64,000 nucleotides of DNA, taken from Bacteroidales bacterium. Lineage in GTDB: Bacteria; Bacteroidota; Bacteroidia; Bacteroidales; UBA932. The stretch spans positions 1 through 64,000 of the forward strand of contig JAHHQP010000005.1 in the NCBI GenBank assembly GCA_020026355.1, in the 5' to 3' direction. The position numbers and the translations under genes are program-made. How positions within the stretch are numbered: position 1 is the stretch's first letter; each line of letters opens with the position of its first letter. Under the pieces are notes generated by a model that saw only the letters and a list, made by a program, of their open reading frames with translations, had not been told where the DNA came from and made no database searches. Positions 24,457 to 34,700 of this stretch are shown here, piece by piece.

Positions 24457-26856
24457 CTACTTACACCACTGATCCAGCCAGCTGAAATATTCACGGTGCC
24501 AGAACAAAGCGTTCTGCGGTTTCAGAATCCAATGGTTCTCATCCGGGAAGATCAGCAGACGGGAAGGAACGCCCATCATCTGAGCGGCATTGTAGGCCGC
24601 CATGCCCTCATCCACCGGTACTCTGAAATCGGAACCGCCGTGGATCACCATGATCGGGGTATCCCAGTTCTGTACCATCTTGTGCGGAGACAGCGCATAA
24701 TGACGTTTGGCTTTCGGGAGATCGCTCCAAGGAGAACCGCCCTGCTTGATGCCGCCGAAGGTCACTCCGTCGCCTTTCGCACCCATCGCTTCCGCAGTAC
24801 CGAAGGCCGGATCGAATTCACATTCATGCAGACCGCCGTTATCCCAGTTCGGGAACCACATCTCTTCAGTAGTCATGTACATGTGCTCTTCGTTGAAGAT
24901 GCCGGCATGAGCGATGAAGCAGTCGAAGGTGTTGCGGTGCATGCCTGCCAGATAATAGACGGAATAGCCGCCGTAGCTGGCTCCGCAGGCAGCGACCTTA
25001 CCGACATAAGGCTCTTTCTTGATCTGACGAGCCGCCGTCAGGTAGTCCAGCATGTTCAGACCCGGGTAGTCACCGGAAATCTGTTCCGTCCATTCCTGGC
25101 CGAAAGCAGTGGTGCCACGTCTGTTCGGCATCACGACGATATAGTCCTGTGCGGACATCAGTCTGTAGTTCCAACGGTAGGACCAGCCTTGGCTGAGCGT
25201 ACCTTGAGGACCGCCCAGGCAGATCACGATGGCCGGATAGGTCTTCGAAGCATCGAAATCCTGAGGATACATCACCCAGGTCAGCATGTTCTGGCCGTCT
25301 ACGGTCTTGATCCAGCGGGCCTCTGTCTTGTGCGGTTTGAGCTGCGCGAGGATAGGCTCGTTTTCTCTCGTCACCGGTCTGTAGACGACATCATGGTCAC
25401 AGGTGCCCATGAGCGGTTCGGAATGACCGTCTCTCAGGATAGGACCGATGTGCGTGTTCGCATAGACACCGTCCGGCGTGAGACCGTCCGGCTTGTCAGC
25501 GATCCTGCCCGGATGGAGGGCAACCAGTTCGGTCGGGAAGTCCATGCTGCACCAGGTCGTGTAGATGACTGGAAGCTTGCCTTCTCCTTCCTCGATGTAA
25601 TATGGAGTACCGAAGTCATACCATTTGTCTTCTCCGGTGATCCTGGTGATCGTTCCTTGGGCGATCTCGGCCTTGTAGATGGCCTGGATGCCTTCCGTAA
25701 GGGCATTGAACCAGATGTCCTTGCTGTCTGCAGACCACATCGGAGCTGCTACGTTGTAACGGAAGTCTGCAGTATAATCTCTGATGTTGGATACCTCGAT
25801 ATCAGCGGACGGAGCGTCCGGAACGAGGCGGACATCCGACAGGATCAGGCGTTGCTTGTCTGCTTCATAACCATCTCTCGGCATGCTGACCCAAGCCAGG
25901 TGCTTGCCGTCCGGGCTCCAGATCGGATTCGTGTCATAACCGCCTTTCATCACGATCTGTGTCGTTGCGGCGGTCTCGGTATCATAGATGTAGATTTCCG
26001 TGTCGGTCGAGAACGCATATTTCTTGCCGGCGAGCTTCTTGCAGGAATAGGCGAGGTGCCGGCTGTCCGGATGCCAGTCCAGCTGCTCGATGCCATTGAA
26101 CGGCTCTGTAGGAAGTTCATAGATTTCCTTTTCACCGGCCAGGATATCCGTGGAAGTTTCCGGGACGATGAGGCTCTTGCCGTCGAAAGCGGCGACGAAA
26201 CTATGTGCCACTTCCAAGATGGTATGGTCCCAGTGGCGGTACATCAGGTCGTCTGTCGTGTAGGCATTGGCCTTGTCCAGGTCCGCATAACGATCGGAAG
26301 GCGCGTCCACCGCACTCTTTACCGTGCTGACGTACAGGATCTTCCTCTCGTCCGGAGAAAGTTTGAATTCGCTGATGCCGGCAGGAATCTCGGAAAGTTT
26401 CTCGGCCTTTCCCAGTTTCCAGACACCATCCTTTTCCTGGAGCGGAGCGCTCCAGAGCTGGCCGCCGTGGAGGTAGAGCAGACCGTCTCCGTACCATCTG
26501 GCATTGCTGATGCTGGTTTCAGAGAAGGTCAGCTGCTGCTTTCCTTCACCGTTCACGTCGGAGATGAAAAGGTTCCTGCAGCTGCGGTTCTCTTCAATGG
26601 AAGTATAGCTGACGCCGTAGATCAGCCGGGTGCCGTCCGGAGAAACCTGCGGGTCGGACAGCCTGCCGAAAGCCAGCAAGACTTCCGGGGTCATTTTCCC
26701 GTCTTCGATCCGGATGTCGCTTCTTCCGATTCCGGAGGTTTCTCGCTGAGCGTCGAAATTCTTTGTCGTTGTCTTCATGATCAGAATGATTGCTGTTCCC
26801 AGCGCCAGGGCGATGAGGACCCGTGATGCTGTTCTTTTGTCAAATTTGAATTTCAT
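24457..26856 (-). CDS. S9 family prolyl oligopeptidase-like peptidase
   Basis: A 799-residue serine peptidase with an N-terminal hydrophobic anchor or signal (residues about 10-28), a seven-bladed beta-propeller with repeated PDG/SPDGTR motifs (about 60-520) and a C-terminal alpha/beta-hydrolase domain. The nucleophile is in GASYGGY (about 627), the aspartate in GGSDFRVP (about 741) and the histidine in DENHW (about 775). It probably acts as a periplasmic dipeptidyl/acylaminoacyl peptidase. I start at the ATG at 26856; an upstream ATG at 26943 would run into the WYL gene. It is the third gene of the recG-WYL-S9 unit. Confidence 0.92.
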   Translation of the reverse strand: MKFKFDKRTASRVLIALALGTAIILIMKTTTKNFDAQRETSGIGRSDIRIEDGKMTPEVLLAFGRLSDPQVSPDGTRLIYGVSYTSIEENRSCRNLFISDVNGEGKQQLTFSETSISNARWYGDGLLYLHGGQLWSAPLQEKDGVWKLGKAEKLSEIPAGISEFKLSPDERKILYVSTVKSAVDAPSDRYADLDKANAYTTDDLMYRHWDHTILEVAHSFVAAFDGKSLIVPETSTDILAGEKEIYELPTEPFNGIEQLDWHPDSRHLAYSCKKLAGKKYAFSTDTEIYIYDTETAATTQIVMKGGYDTNPIWSPDGKHLAWVSMPRDGYEADKQRLILSDVRLVPDAPSADIEVSNIRDYTADFRYNVAAPMWSADSKDIWFNALTEGIQAIYKAEIAQGTITRITGEDKWYDFGTPYYIEEGEGKLPVIYTTWCSMDFPTELVALHPGRIADKPDGLTPDGVYANTHIGPILRDGHSEPLMGTCDHDVVYRPVTRENEPILAQLKPHKTEARWIKTVDGQNMLTWVMYPQDFDASKTYPAIVICLGGPQGTLSQGWSYRWNYRLMSAQDYIVVMPNRRGTTAFGQEWTEQISGDYPGLNMLDYLTAARQIKKEPYVGKVAACGASYGGYSVYYLAGMHRNTFDCFIAHAGIFNEEHMYMTTEEMWFPNWDNGGLHECEFDPAFGTAEAMGAKGDGVTFGGIKQGGSPWSDLPKAKRHYALSPHKMVQNWDTPIMVIHGGSDFRVPVDEGMAAYNAAQMMGVPSRLLIFPDENHWILKPQNALFWHREYFSWLDQWCK

Positions 26857-26875
26857 ATCTGTTGTACATTGGTTT

Positions 26876-27802
26876 TCAGTTCTTGTCCTTTCCGTAGAGG
26901 GCAGCCATGCGGCCGATCTCGGCACGCAGGCTTTCCACGACATCCGCAGGGGAGAGGACCTCGATACCGCTGCCGTATTTGAGGAAGGTCATGAGCATGG
27001 TCCGGTCCGGAACTGCGAAGATCTCGAAAGTCACGTTCTGCTCATCCTTGGCGACGATGCGCTGGCTGCGGTGCAGCGGAAGGTCATTGATATAATGGGC
27101 TTCAGTCTTGCTGGACCGGAAACGGATGGTCTTAGCCTTTTCTCGTGGCAGGTAGATGCCGAAGCTGGTCGCGAAAATCTCCTCTACATCGAAATTGCTT
27201 TTCATCTTGAAATTCTTCCCGGTTTCTTCCAGTCCCTGGATACGGTCCAGACCGAAGACGCGCAGGTCATCCCGCTTTTCTTCGTCTTTCTGGAGGCAGC
27301 GGCCGATGATGTACCATCTCTTTTCGAATTCCTTGATGGCATAAGGTTCCAGCAGGTAGCTGGACGGCTCGGAAGAACTGTATTTGCGGTAGCTGAGCCA
27401 GATGGTCGCGTTCTCCATCATCGCTTCCATGATGCCGGTCAGGTAGATGTGGCCGGACGGGATCTCTTCTACGGAGACCCTTCCTTTGAGCTTGTTCTTG
27501 GACTGAGTCAGAAGCTGATTGACGGTGAAGGTGTCGATCATGCCGGCGGCATCTCCGCCGAGAATCTTGCCGTTCTCGTCCGCATCCACGTAATAGGTAT
27601 TGGTTCGTCGGTCGCAGTGGATATCGATGCCGAAGACTTCCAGTATGGCTTCCCGATGGTTGTTGAAGGTCCTCCGGGCATAGTCCTCGTTGTAGCGGTT
27701 CTCCCATTTTCTGGTGATTTCCTTGAATGTCAGGCCGTTCCTGCCGGCTCTGATGACGGTCTGAGTCAGCCATATGTATTTCTGCAGCAGTTCTGTTACC
27801 AT
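26876..27802 (-). CDS. WYL-domain transcriptional regulator
   Basis: A 308-residue regulator with an N-terminal DNA-binding domain (about 5-60; FKEITRKWENRYNEDYARRTFNNHR) and a WYL domain (about 130-210) with motifs LLEPYAIKEFEKRWYIIGRC and FGLDRI, followed by the C-terminal WCX extension. WYL proteins bind nucleic-acid or nucleotide ligands and often control DNA-damage or phage-defence genes. It lies 3 bp downstream of recG, which suits a DNA-damage connection, and 19 bp upstream of an S9 peptidase gene. Confidence 0.9.
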   Translation of the reverse strand: MVTELLQKYIWLTQTVIRAGRNGLTFKEITRKWENRYNEDYARRTFNNHREAILEVFGIDIHCDRRTNTYYVDADENGKILGGDAAGMIDTFTVNQLLTQSKNKLKGRVSVEEIPSGHIYLTGIMEAMMENATIWLSYRKYSSSEPSSYLLEPYAIKEFEKRWYIIGRCLQKDEEKRDDLRVFGLDRIQGLEETGKNFKMKSNFDVEEIFATSFGIYLPREKAKTIRFRSSKTEAHYINDLPLHRSQRIVAKDEQNVTFEIFAVPDRTMLMTFLKYGSGIEVLSPADVVESLRAEIGRMAALYGKDKN

Positions 27803-27805
27803 AGA

Positions 27806-29968
27806 TCAACTGATTTTACTGTAGTCCTTGATGATGTACTTGTCTTTCTTGAGTTCGGTCGCGAGCTGACTGTTCTTCCGGTCCGAAAGGGAAGGATCGG
27901 CGGAAAGTATCGCATCCGCACATTCGCGAGCCTTGTTGAGGATGAGTCCGTCCTTGGCCAATGAGGCGATGTTGAGGCTGATCGGGAGGCCGCTCTGCTG
28001 CGTACCTTCCAGGTCCCCCGGACCGCGCATCTTCATGTCTTCTTCCGCCAGTTCGAAACCGTTTTCCGTCGCGCACATCAGTTCGATGCGGTGCTTGGAT
28101 TCCTTGCTCATCTTCGTTCCGGTCATGAGTACGCAGTAGGACTTCTCGGAGCCTCGTCCGACACGTCCTCTGAGCTGGTGGAGCTGGCTCAGTCCGAAGC
28201 GTTCCGCGCTTTCGATGACCATGACGGAAGCATTCGGGACATCGACGCCGACCTCGATGACCGAGGTGGCCACCAGGATGTTCGCGCGTCCCGCTGCAAA
28301 AGCGTCCATATTGAATTTCTTTTCGTCATTGGTCTGTTTTCCATGGACCACAGCCGTCTTGTAAGGTGGGAAAGGAAAGGCTTTCACGATGGACTCGATG
28401 CCTTTCTCCAGATTCTTGTAATCCATCTTCTCGCTCTCGTAGATGAGAGGGTAGACGACGAAGACCTGTCGACCGAGCGCGATCTGTTCCCGCATGAAAT
28501 TGTTCAGGGCCGGACGTTTTCCTTCGGTCGCGTGAATGGTCTGGACCGGCTTTCGGCCTGGTGGCAGTTCATCGATGACGGACACGTCCAGATCGCCGTA
28601 AAGGGTCATGGCCAGGGTTCTCGGAATCGGGGTGGCGGTCATTACCAACACATGAGGTGGTACGCCGCAACTTGTTTTCCTCCAGAGTTTTGCACGCTGT
28701 TCTACACCGAAGCGGTGCTGTTCGTCGATGATGGCCAGACCAAGGTTGCGGAAGACCACATTGTCCTCGATCAGGGCATGGGTGCCGACGATGATGCCGA
28801 TGCTGCCGTCTTCGAGTCCCTGATGGACTTCCCGGCGTTCAGCAGCCTTGGAGCTTCCGGTGAGAATCGCAGAACGGACACCGGTTCCTTCCAGCAGTTT
28901 CTGGATATTCTTGTAATGTTGCTGTGCCAGGACCTCGGTCGGCGCCATGATGCAGGCCTGGTAGCCGTTTCCGGTCGCGATGAGGGCGGTGAGCACGGCG
29001 ACCATGGTCTTGCCGCTGCCGACATCACCCTGGAGAAGACGGTTCATCTGCCGCCCGCTCCTCATGTCGTCCCGAATCTCCCGGATCACCCGTTTCTGGG
29101 CATTCGTCAGATCGAAGGGCAGATTATCGTAACAATGGTTGAACTGCTCACCGACACGAGGCATCCGGATGCCGTTCTCATTGCGGCTGCGGATATATTT
29201 CTGCTTGAGCAAGGCCAGCTGCAGGAAGAGCAGTTCCTCGAACTTGAGCCGGTACTGGGCCTTCTGCAGAGCGGCGGTGTCTTTCGGAAAGTGGATGTTG
29301 CGCAGGGCGAACTGTAGAGGGACAAGTCCCTGCTCCTTCACGAGATATTCCGGCAGCGTCTCCCGGATGTCCACCAGAGCGGTCTGCAGCGCCTTGTCGA
29401 CGAGCTTGACCATGAGTCTGCCGGTGATGCCGGCATTGTGCAGTTTCTCCGTGCTCGGATAGACCCCGGTGATGGCTCCGCTCCAGGTCGTTTCCTCCGG
29501 GTTGGACGGAAGATCGACTTCCGGATGGACCATGTTCAGCTGTCCGTTGAAAGCGCTCGGCTTGCCGAAAAAGAGGAAGGTCGTGCCGGGCTTCAGTCTG
29601 CTGTGCATCCATTTGATGCCTTTGAAGAATACCATCTCCATCTCGCCGGTCCCGTCGCTGACCCATACGCTCATTCTCCGGATCAGGTTGTACTTGATCT
29701 CTTTTCCTTCTTCCGGGTCAATGATGCCGGCCTTTCCGGCACCGTGAAGGGTGACTCTGCGGACTTCCGCCTGGATCTGGATGTAGGCGGCATCGGAACG
29801 GACCTCACGGATCGGGGTGATGCCGGTCCGGTCGATGTAACGGAAAGGGTACAGATGGAGCAGATCTCCAACTGTCCTGATGCCGAGTTCCTTGTCCAGC
29901 AGCATGGCCCTTTTCGGACCGACGCCGGGCAGGAACTGTATGTCCATCCCTGATTTTCCGTAATCCAT
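27806..29968 (-). CDS. recG: ATP-dependent DNA helicase RecG
   Basis: A 720-residue branched-DNA helicase that remodels stalled replication forks and Holliday junctions. The N-terminal wedge/OB-fold region (1-260) starts with LPGVGPKRA. Superfamily-2 motifs follow: Walker A GDVGSGKT (about 315), the DEQHRFG box (about 414), TATPIPRTL and the C-terminal QLHQLRGRVGRG motif. The length is usual. It heads the recG-WYL-S9 operon from a -7 box at 30000-30007 and is divergent from pdxA. Confidence 0.97.
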   Translation of the reverse strand: MDYGKSGMDIQFLPGVGPKRAMLLDKELGIRTVGDLLHLYPFRYIDRTGITPIREVRSDAAYIQIQAEVRRVTLHGAGKAGIIDPEEGKEIKYNLIRRMSVWVSDGTGEMEMVFFKGIKWMHSRLKPGTTFLFFGKPSAFNGQLNMVHPEVDLPSNPEETTWSGAITGVYPSTEKLHNAGITGRLMVKLVDKALQTALVDIRETLPEYLVKEQGLVPLQFALRNIHFPKDTAALQKAQYRLKFEELLFLQLALLKQKYIRSRNENGIRMPRVGEQFNHCYDNLPFDLTNAQKRVIREIRDDMRSGRQMNRLLQGDVGSGKTMVAVLTALIATGNGYQACIMAPTEVLAQQHYKNIQKLLEGTGVRSAILTGSSKAAERREVHQGLEDGSIGIIVGTHALIEDNVVFRNLGLAIIDEQHRFGVEQRAKLWRKTSCGVPPHVLVMTATPIPRTLAMTLYGDLDVSVIDELPPGRKPVQTIHATEGKRPALNNFMREQIALGRQVFVVYPLIYESEKMDYKNLEKGIESIVKAFPFPPYKTAVVHGKQTNDEKKFNMDAFAAGRANILVATSVIEVGVDVPNASVMVIESAERFGLSQLHQLRGRVGRGSEKSYCVLMTGTKMSKESKHRIELMCATENGFELAEEDMKMRGPGDLEGTQQSGLPISLNIASLAKDGLILNKARECADAILSADPSLSDRKNSQLATELKKDKYIIKDYSKIS

Positions 29969-29999
29969 GGTAAACTGCCCCGATTTATCTCTTGAGATA

Positions 30000-30007
30000 C
30001 AAATGTA
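30000..30007 (-). promoter_or_regulatory. -7 box of recG
   Basis: CAAATGTA reads TACATTTG on the minus strand, 32 bp before the recG start. Confidence 0.6.
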
Positions 30008-30022
30008 GTGAAAAATATTGAC

Positions 30023-30030
30023 TATATTTG
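30023..30030 (+). promoter_or_regulatory. -7 box of pdxA
   Basis: TATATTTG, 44 bp before the chosen pdxA start and within any longer reading of the gene, supporting the shorter start. It lies 15 bp from the recG -7 box. Confidence 0.6.
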
Positions 30031-30073
30031 TAAGATATTATTTACGAGAACAACAAATCTAATACATAAGGAA

Positions 30074-31156
30074 ATGTCTAAGAAACTAGTGGTAGGTATC
30101 ACGCAGGGTGATGGTAACGGAATCGGTTACGAAGTCATCATCAAGGCCCTGGCTGATGAACGTATCCTGGACATCTGTACACCAGTGATCTACGGTTCAT
30201 CCAAGATTTTCGGCTTTTACAAGAAACAGATACATAATATCGAACAGATCCAGACGAACGTCATCTCTTCCGCGAAGGAAGTGCATCAGAAAAGGGTCAA
30301 CATCGTGAACTGTCTTCCGGAAAACGTGTTCGTGGAGCCGGGACAGTCCACTCCGGAGTCCGCTAAGTCTGCGATGACCTCTCTCGAATGTGCCGTGAAG
30401 GACCTTCAGGAAGGAATCATCGACGTGCTCGTGACCGCGCCGATCAACAAGCGAGCGATGGTCAATGAAGGTTTCGGCTATACCGGCCATACCGAATATC
30501 TCGAACATGCTTTCGGTGTGGATGAGGTTGCCATGATCATGGTGTCCGACCGGTTGAAGGTCGCTCCCGTCACCGGACATATTCCGATCAAGGATGTTCC
30601 TTCCAGCATCAGCCAAGAGAAGATTCTCCGCAAGCTGCGTCTGGTGAACGCCTCCTTGAAACGTGATTTCGGCGTACCGTCTCCGAAAATCGGCGTGCTC
30701 GGCCTGAATCCGCACTGCGGGGACGGCGGACTGCTCGGCGACGAGGAAAGAGACATCATTCTCCCGGCTGTGAAAGCGGCGCAGGAAGAGGGCATCCTGG
30801 CCTATGGACCGTATTCTCCGGATGGTTACTTCGGCATGGGTCACTATGCCAGGTTCGATGTCACGCTGGCCATGTATCATGATCAGGGACTGGCTCCGTT
30901 CAAGGCATTGGCCTTCGAGATCGGCGTGAACTATACGGCCGGACTTCCGGTCGTGCGTACTTCACCGGACCACGGAACGGCTTATGATATGGCTGGACGT
31001 GACGAGGCGGATCCTCAGTCCATGATTTCCGCGATCTATACGGCGATCGACATCTACAACAGCAGACAGGCTCATGATGAGCTGGAAGCCGGCAAGATGA
31101 CCGTGAAGGTGCCGGAGAATGAAATAAAGCCGAAAGGCGGAAGGATCATCGAATAG
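30074..31156 (+). CDS. pdxA: 4-hydroxythreonine-4-phosphate dehydrogenase
   Basis: A 360-residue cytosolic NAD-dependent enzyme of the DXP-dependent pyridoxal-phosphate pathway, oxidising 4-phosphohydroxy-L-threonine. Family motifs are VGITQGDGNGIGYE at the N-terminus, the substrate/metal histidine in YTGHTEYL and the C-terminal metal histidine in MYHDQGLAPFK, then RTSPDHGTAYD. The ATG at 30074, with AAGGAA before it, gives the family-typical start; a start at 30008 would precede the -7 box. rnhA follows after 3 bp. Confidence 0.96.
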   Translation: MSKKLVVGITQGDGNGIGYEVIIKALADERILDICTPVIYGSSKIFGFYKKQIHNIEQIQTNVISSAKEVHQKRVNIVNCLPENVFVEPGQSTPESAKSAMTSLECAVKDLQEGIIDVLVTAPINKRAMVNEGFGYTGHTEYLEHAFGVDEVAMIMVSDRLKVAPVTGHIPIKDVPSSISQEKILRKLRLVNASLKRDFGVPSPKIGVLGLNPHCGDGGLLGDEERDIILPAVKAAQEEGILAYGPYSPDGYFGMGHYARFDVTLAMYHDQGLAPFKALAFEIGVNYTAGLPVVRTSPDHGTAYDMAGRDEADPQSMISAIYTAIDIYNSRQAHDELEAGKMTVKVPENEIKPKGGRIIE

Positions 31157-31159
31157 CGC

Positions 31160-31666
31160 ATGGCGGAGACGATGAATCCACAGCGGCCGCCGATCTATCT
31201 CTATACGGACGGCGCCAGCAGCGGCAATCCGGGGCCGGGCGGTTACGGCATCGTGCTCAAATGCGGTACTCACCGTCTGGAACTTTCCGGAGGCTTTGCC
31301 CTGACGACGAACAACCGCATGGAACTCCTGGCCGTGATTGTCGGTCTGGAGAGTATCCGCTGGGCCAATGCGGAAGTGCATATCTACAGCGATTCCTCCT
31401 ATGTGGTCAATGCCATCAATAAAGGCTGGCTCGAAGGCTGGAAACGGAAGGGTTTCGCGAAGGTGAAGAATGTGGATCTCTGGAAACGTTTCCTGATGGT
31501 CTACAGACGTCTCCGTGTTTCTTTCCATTGGATCAAGGGTCATGCCGGCCATCCGGAGAACGAGCGTTGCGACGCTTTGGCGGTCGCGGCGGGAGCCGGA
31601 CAGGCTGAAGCCGGAGTGGAGCTGCCGGAAGATACGGGATATCTGGCCGAAAGGGCTTTGTTCTGA
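31160..31666 (+). CDS. rnhA: Ribonuclease HI
   Basis: A 168-residue enzyme that cleaves RNA in RNA-DNA hybrids. The four metal-binding acidic residues are visible: D17 (YTDGAS), E55 (NNRMELLA), D78 (YSDSSY) and D138 (NERCDAL). The basic handle region with tryptophans (NKGWLEGWKRKG) is present. It lies 3 bp after pdxA, so the two are co-transcribed; the terminator at 31723-31753 ends the unit. Confidence 0.95.
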   Translation: MAETMNPQRPPIYLYTDGASSGNPGPGGYGIVLKCGTHRLELSGGFALTTNNRMELLAVIVGLESIRWANAEVHIYSDSSYVVNAINKGWLEGWKRKGFAKVKNVDLWKRFLMVYRRLRVSFHWIKGHAGHPENERCDALAVAAGAGQAEAGVELPEDTGYLAERALF

Positions 31667-31690
31667 TCAGGAAAGTATAGCGGTTCCGAT

Positions 31691-31721
31691 TTTGTAAATC
31701 CGTTATTTATAATTATATTTG
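31691..31721 (+). promoter_or_regulatory. secA promoter (TTTG-N19-TATATTTG)
   Basis: TTTG at 31691-31694 and TATATTTG at 31714-31721 match the -33/-7 consensus with ideal spacing. Confidence 0.8.
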
Positions 31722-31722
31722 T

Positions 31723-31753
31723 AGGATGTTTGTGCAATGCAGACATCCTTTTT
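31723..31753 (+). terminator. Terminator of pdxA-rnhA overlapping the secA transcription start
   Basis: AGGATGT (31723-31729) pairs with ACATCCT (31743-31749) and is followed by a T-run. The 5' arm begins right after the secA -7 box, so secA transcripts should lack part of it while read-through transcripts contain it whole. Confidence 0.65.
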
Positions 31754-31780
31754 AAGTTAAACGAGAAAATATAGAAATAT

Positions 31781-34700
31781 ATGTCATTCACAGATGTATT
31801 CAAGAAGATTTTCGGAACCAAGGCTGAGAGGGATCTGAAGGCTATCCGTCCGATCTTGGAGAAGGTCCTTGCCGCCTATGAGCGCATCGACAGACTCTCC
31901 GATGATGAACTGAGGGCCAGATGTCAGGAACTCAAAGACCAGATCCGGAACTATATCGCTGAAGATGAGGCGCGTATCGCTCAGATCAAGGATGAAATCG
32001 AGAAAGAGATTCCGCTTGATCAGAAAGAGGCGCTGGCTACCGAATCCGATAAGTTGACCAAGCAGGTCGATGACAAGATAGAGGAAGTTCTCAAGGAGAT
32101 TCTTCCGGATGCTTTCGCCATCATGAAATCCACTGCCCGTCGTTTCGCCCAGAATCCGGTCATCAAGGTCCATGCGACCGACTTCGACCGTGAGCTCAGC
32201 ACGACGAAGGAATTCGTCACCATTGACGGAGACTATGCCTTGTGGCAGAACCATTGGACCGCCGGTGGCAATGAGATCACCTGGGATATGGTCCACTACG
32301 ATGTGCAGCTCATCGGCGGTATCGCCCTGCATCAGGGCAAGATCGCTGAGATGGCGACCGGTGAAGGAAAGACGCTCGTCGCCACCCTTCCGGTATTCCT
32401 GAATGCATTGGCTGGAAAAGGTGTCCATGTCGTGACGGTCAATGACTATCTGTCCAAGCGAGATTCCGAGTGGATGGGACCGCTCTACATGTTCCACGGC
32501 TTGTCCGTCGACTGCATCGACAAGCACGAACCGAACAGCGAAGATCGAAAGAAGGCGTATGCCGCGAACATCACCTTCGGTACGAACAACGAATTCGGTT
32601 TCGACTACCTGCGTGACAACATGGCGATTTCCCAGAATGATCTGGTGCAGCGCAAGCATCATTTCGCTATCGTCGATGAGGTCGACTCCGTCCTGATCGA
32701 TGATGCCCGTACGCCGCTCATCATTTCCGGTCCTGTACCGAAAGGCGAAGACCAGCAGTTCGTGGAGTTCCGCCCGTTCGTCGAGCGTCTGTACAACAGC
32801 CAGAAGACCTTGGTGACTTCCTTGCTGAACGAGGCCAGGAAGCTGATCGCCGCAGGCAACGAGAAGGATGGAGGTCTGCTCCTGTTCCGTGCCTACAAGG
32901 GTTATCCGAAATACAAGCCGCTCATCAAGTTCCTCAGTGAACCGGGCATGAAGCAGCTCATGCAGAAAGTCGAGAACTACTATATCCAGGACAATGAACG
33001 TGAAATGTACATCGTCACCGACGAACTGTACTTCGTGATCAACGAGAAGCAGAATTCCGTCGACATGACCGATAAGGGTCGTGACCTGATCACCGGAAAC
33101 CTGGAAGATCCGAACTTCTTCATCTTGCCGGATGTCGGCGCGGCCATTGCCGAGGTCCAGAAGAATGAAGAACTTTCCGCTGCCGAGAAGCAGACCAGAA
33201 AAGACGAGATCATGGCTGACTTTGCCGTCAAGTCCGAGCGTGTCCACACCGTGAACCAGCTCCTGAAGGCTTACACCATGTTCGACCGTGATATCGAGTA
33301 TGTCGTTCAGGACGGCAAGATCAAGATCGTCGATGAACAGACCGGACGTATCCTGGAAGGTCGCCGTTATTCAGATGGACTCCATCAGGCTATCGAGGCC
33401 AAGGAGAACGTGAAGGTGGAGGCTGCTACCCAGACTTTCGCGACCATCACCCTCCAGAACTACTTCCGTATGTACCATAAGCTGGCCGGTATGACCGGTA
33501 CGGCAGAGACGGAGGCCGGCGAGTTCTGGTCCATCTACAAACTTGATGTCGTCGTGATCCCGACCAACAGGCCGATCGCGCGTATTGACCAGAATGACCT
33601 GATCTACAAGACGAAGAAAGCGAAATTCGAAGCGGTGATCGAGAAGATCGTCGAACTGAAGGCTGCAGGACGTCCGGTCCTGGTCGGTACGACAGATGTC
33701 GAGACTTCTGAGCTTCTCAGCCGTATGTTGAGGATGAGACATATCGATCATCAGGTATTGAATGCGAAACAGCATGCAAGGGAGGCGGAGGTCGTCGCTC
33801 ATGCAGGACAGACAGGTACCGTCACCATCGCCACCAACATGGCCGGTCGTGGTACCGATATCAAGCTGTCTCCGGAAGTGAAGGCGGCAGGCGGTCTGGC
33901 CATCATCGGTACGGAACGTCATGATAGCCGTCGTGTGGACCGTCAGCTGCGAGGCCGATCCGGTCGTCAGGGTGACCCGGGCTCATCCATTTTCTATGTT
34001 TCTCTCGAAGACAAGCTCATGAGGCTGTTCGGTTCCGAGAGGATCGCAGGCGTGGTCGACAAATTGGGTATGAACGATGACGAGGCGCTGGAATCCTCCA
34101 TGCTCTCGAATTCCATCGAGCGTGCGCAGAAGAAAGTCGAGGAGAACAACTTCGGTATCCGCAAACGTCTGCTCGAATACGATGACGTGATGAACTCACA
34201 GCGTGAGGTCATCTACCAGAAGAGACGTAACGCGCTTTCCGGCGAACGTGTCGAGATCGATGTCATGAACATGATGCAGGATATGGCCGAGATCATGGCC
34301 GGAAGGGCTGAGAACATGACCTGGGATGCTTTCTCCGAGCATCTGATGTCTGCCCTTTCCATTGATATCGATATGGACGAGGCTTCTTACGAGCATGCTC
34401 GCAGAAACGAGATCGCTGACAAGGTCTACGATTCCATGCTTTCTGCCTACAACCGTAGGATGGACAACATGATCAGCAAGGTGCTTCCAGTGATCAGACA
34501 GGTCAATGAGGAACACGGTGAACTTTACACGAACATCGCCATTCCGATTTCAGACGGTCGCAAGGTCCTGACTCTTTCCGTCAATCTGAAGAAGGCCATC
34601 GAGTCCGAAGGTCGTGAGATCGTCAGATGTCTCAGCAAGTTCGTCATGCTCCACAATATCGACGAGCATTGGAAAGAGCATCTGCGTGATATGGATGACT

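Noticed and set aside
24496..26826. A 776-codon open frame on the plus strand opposite the S9 peptidase gene
   Set aside because: It mirrors the codons of a convincingly identified peptidase, its translation resembles no protein family, and long antisense frames are expected in this GC-rich codon use.
28091..29317. A 408-codon plus-strand frame opposite recG
   Set aside because: Antisense shadow of recG; no start signal or family character.
31784..33247. A 487-codon minus-strand frame inside secA
   Set aside because: Antisense shadow of secA with no promoter or recognisable protein.
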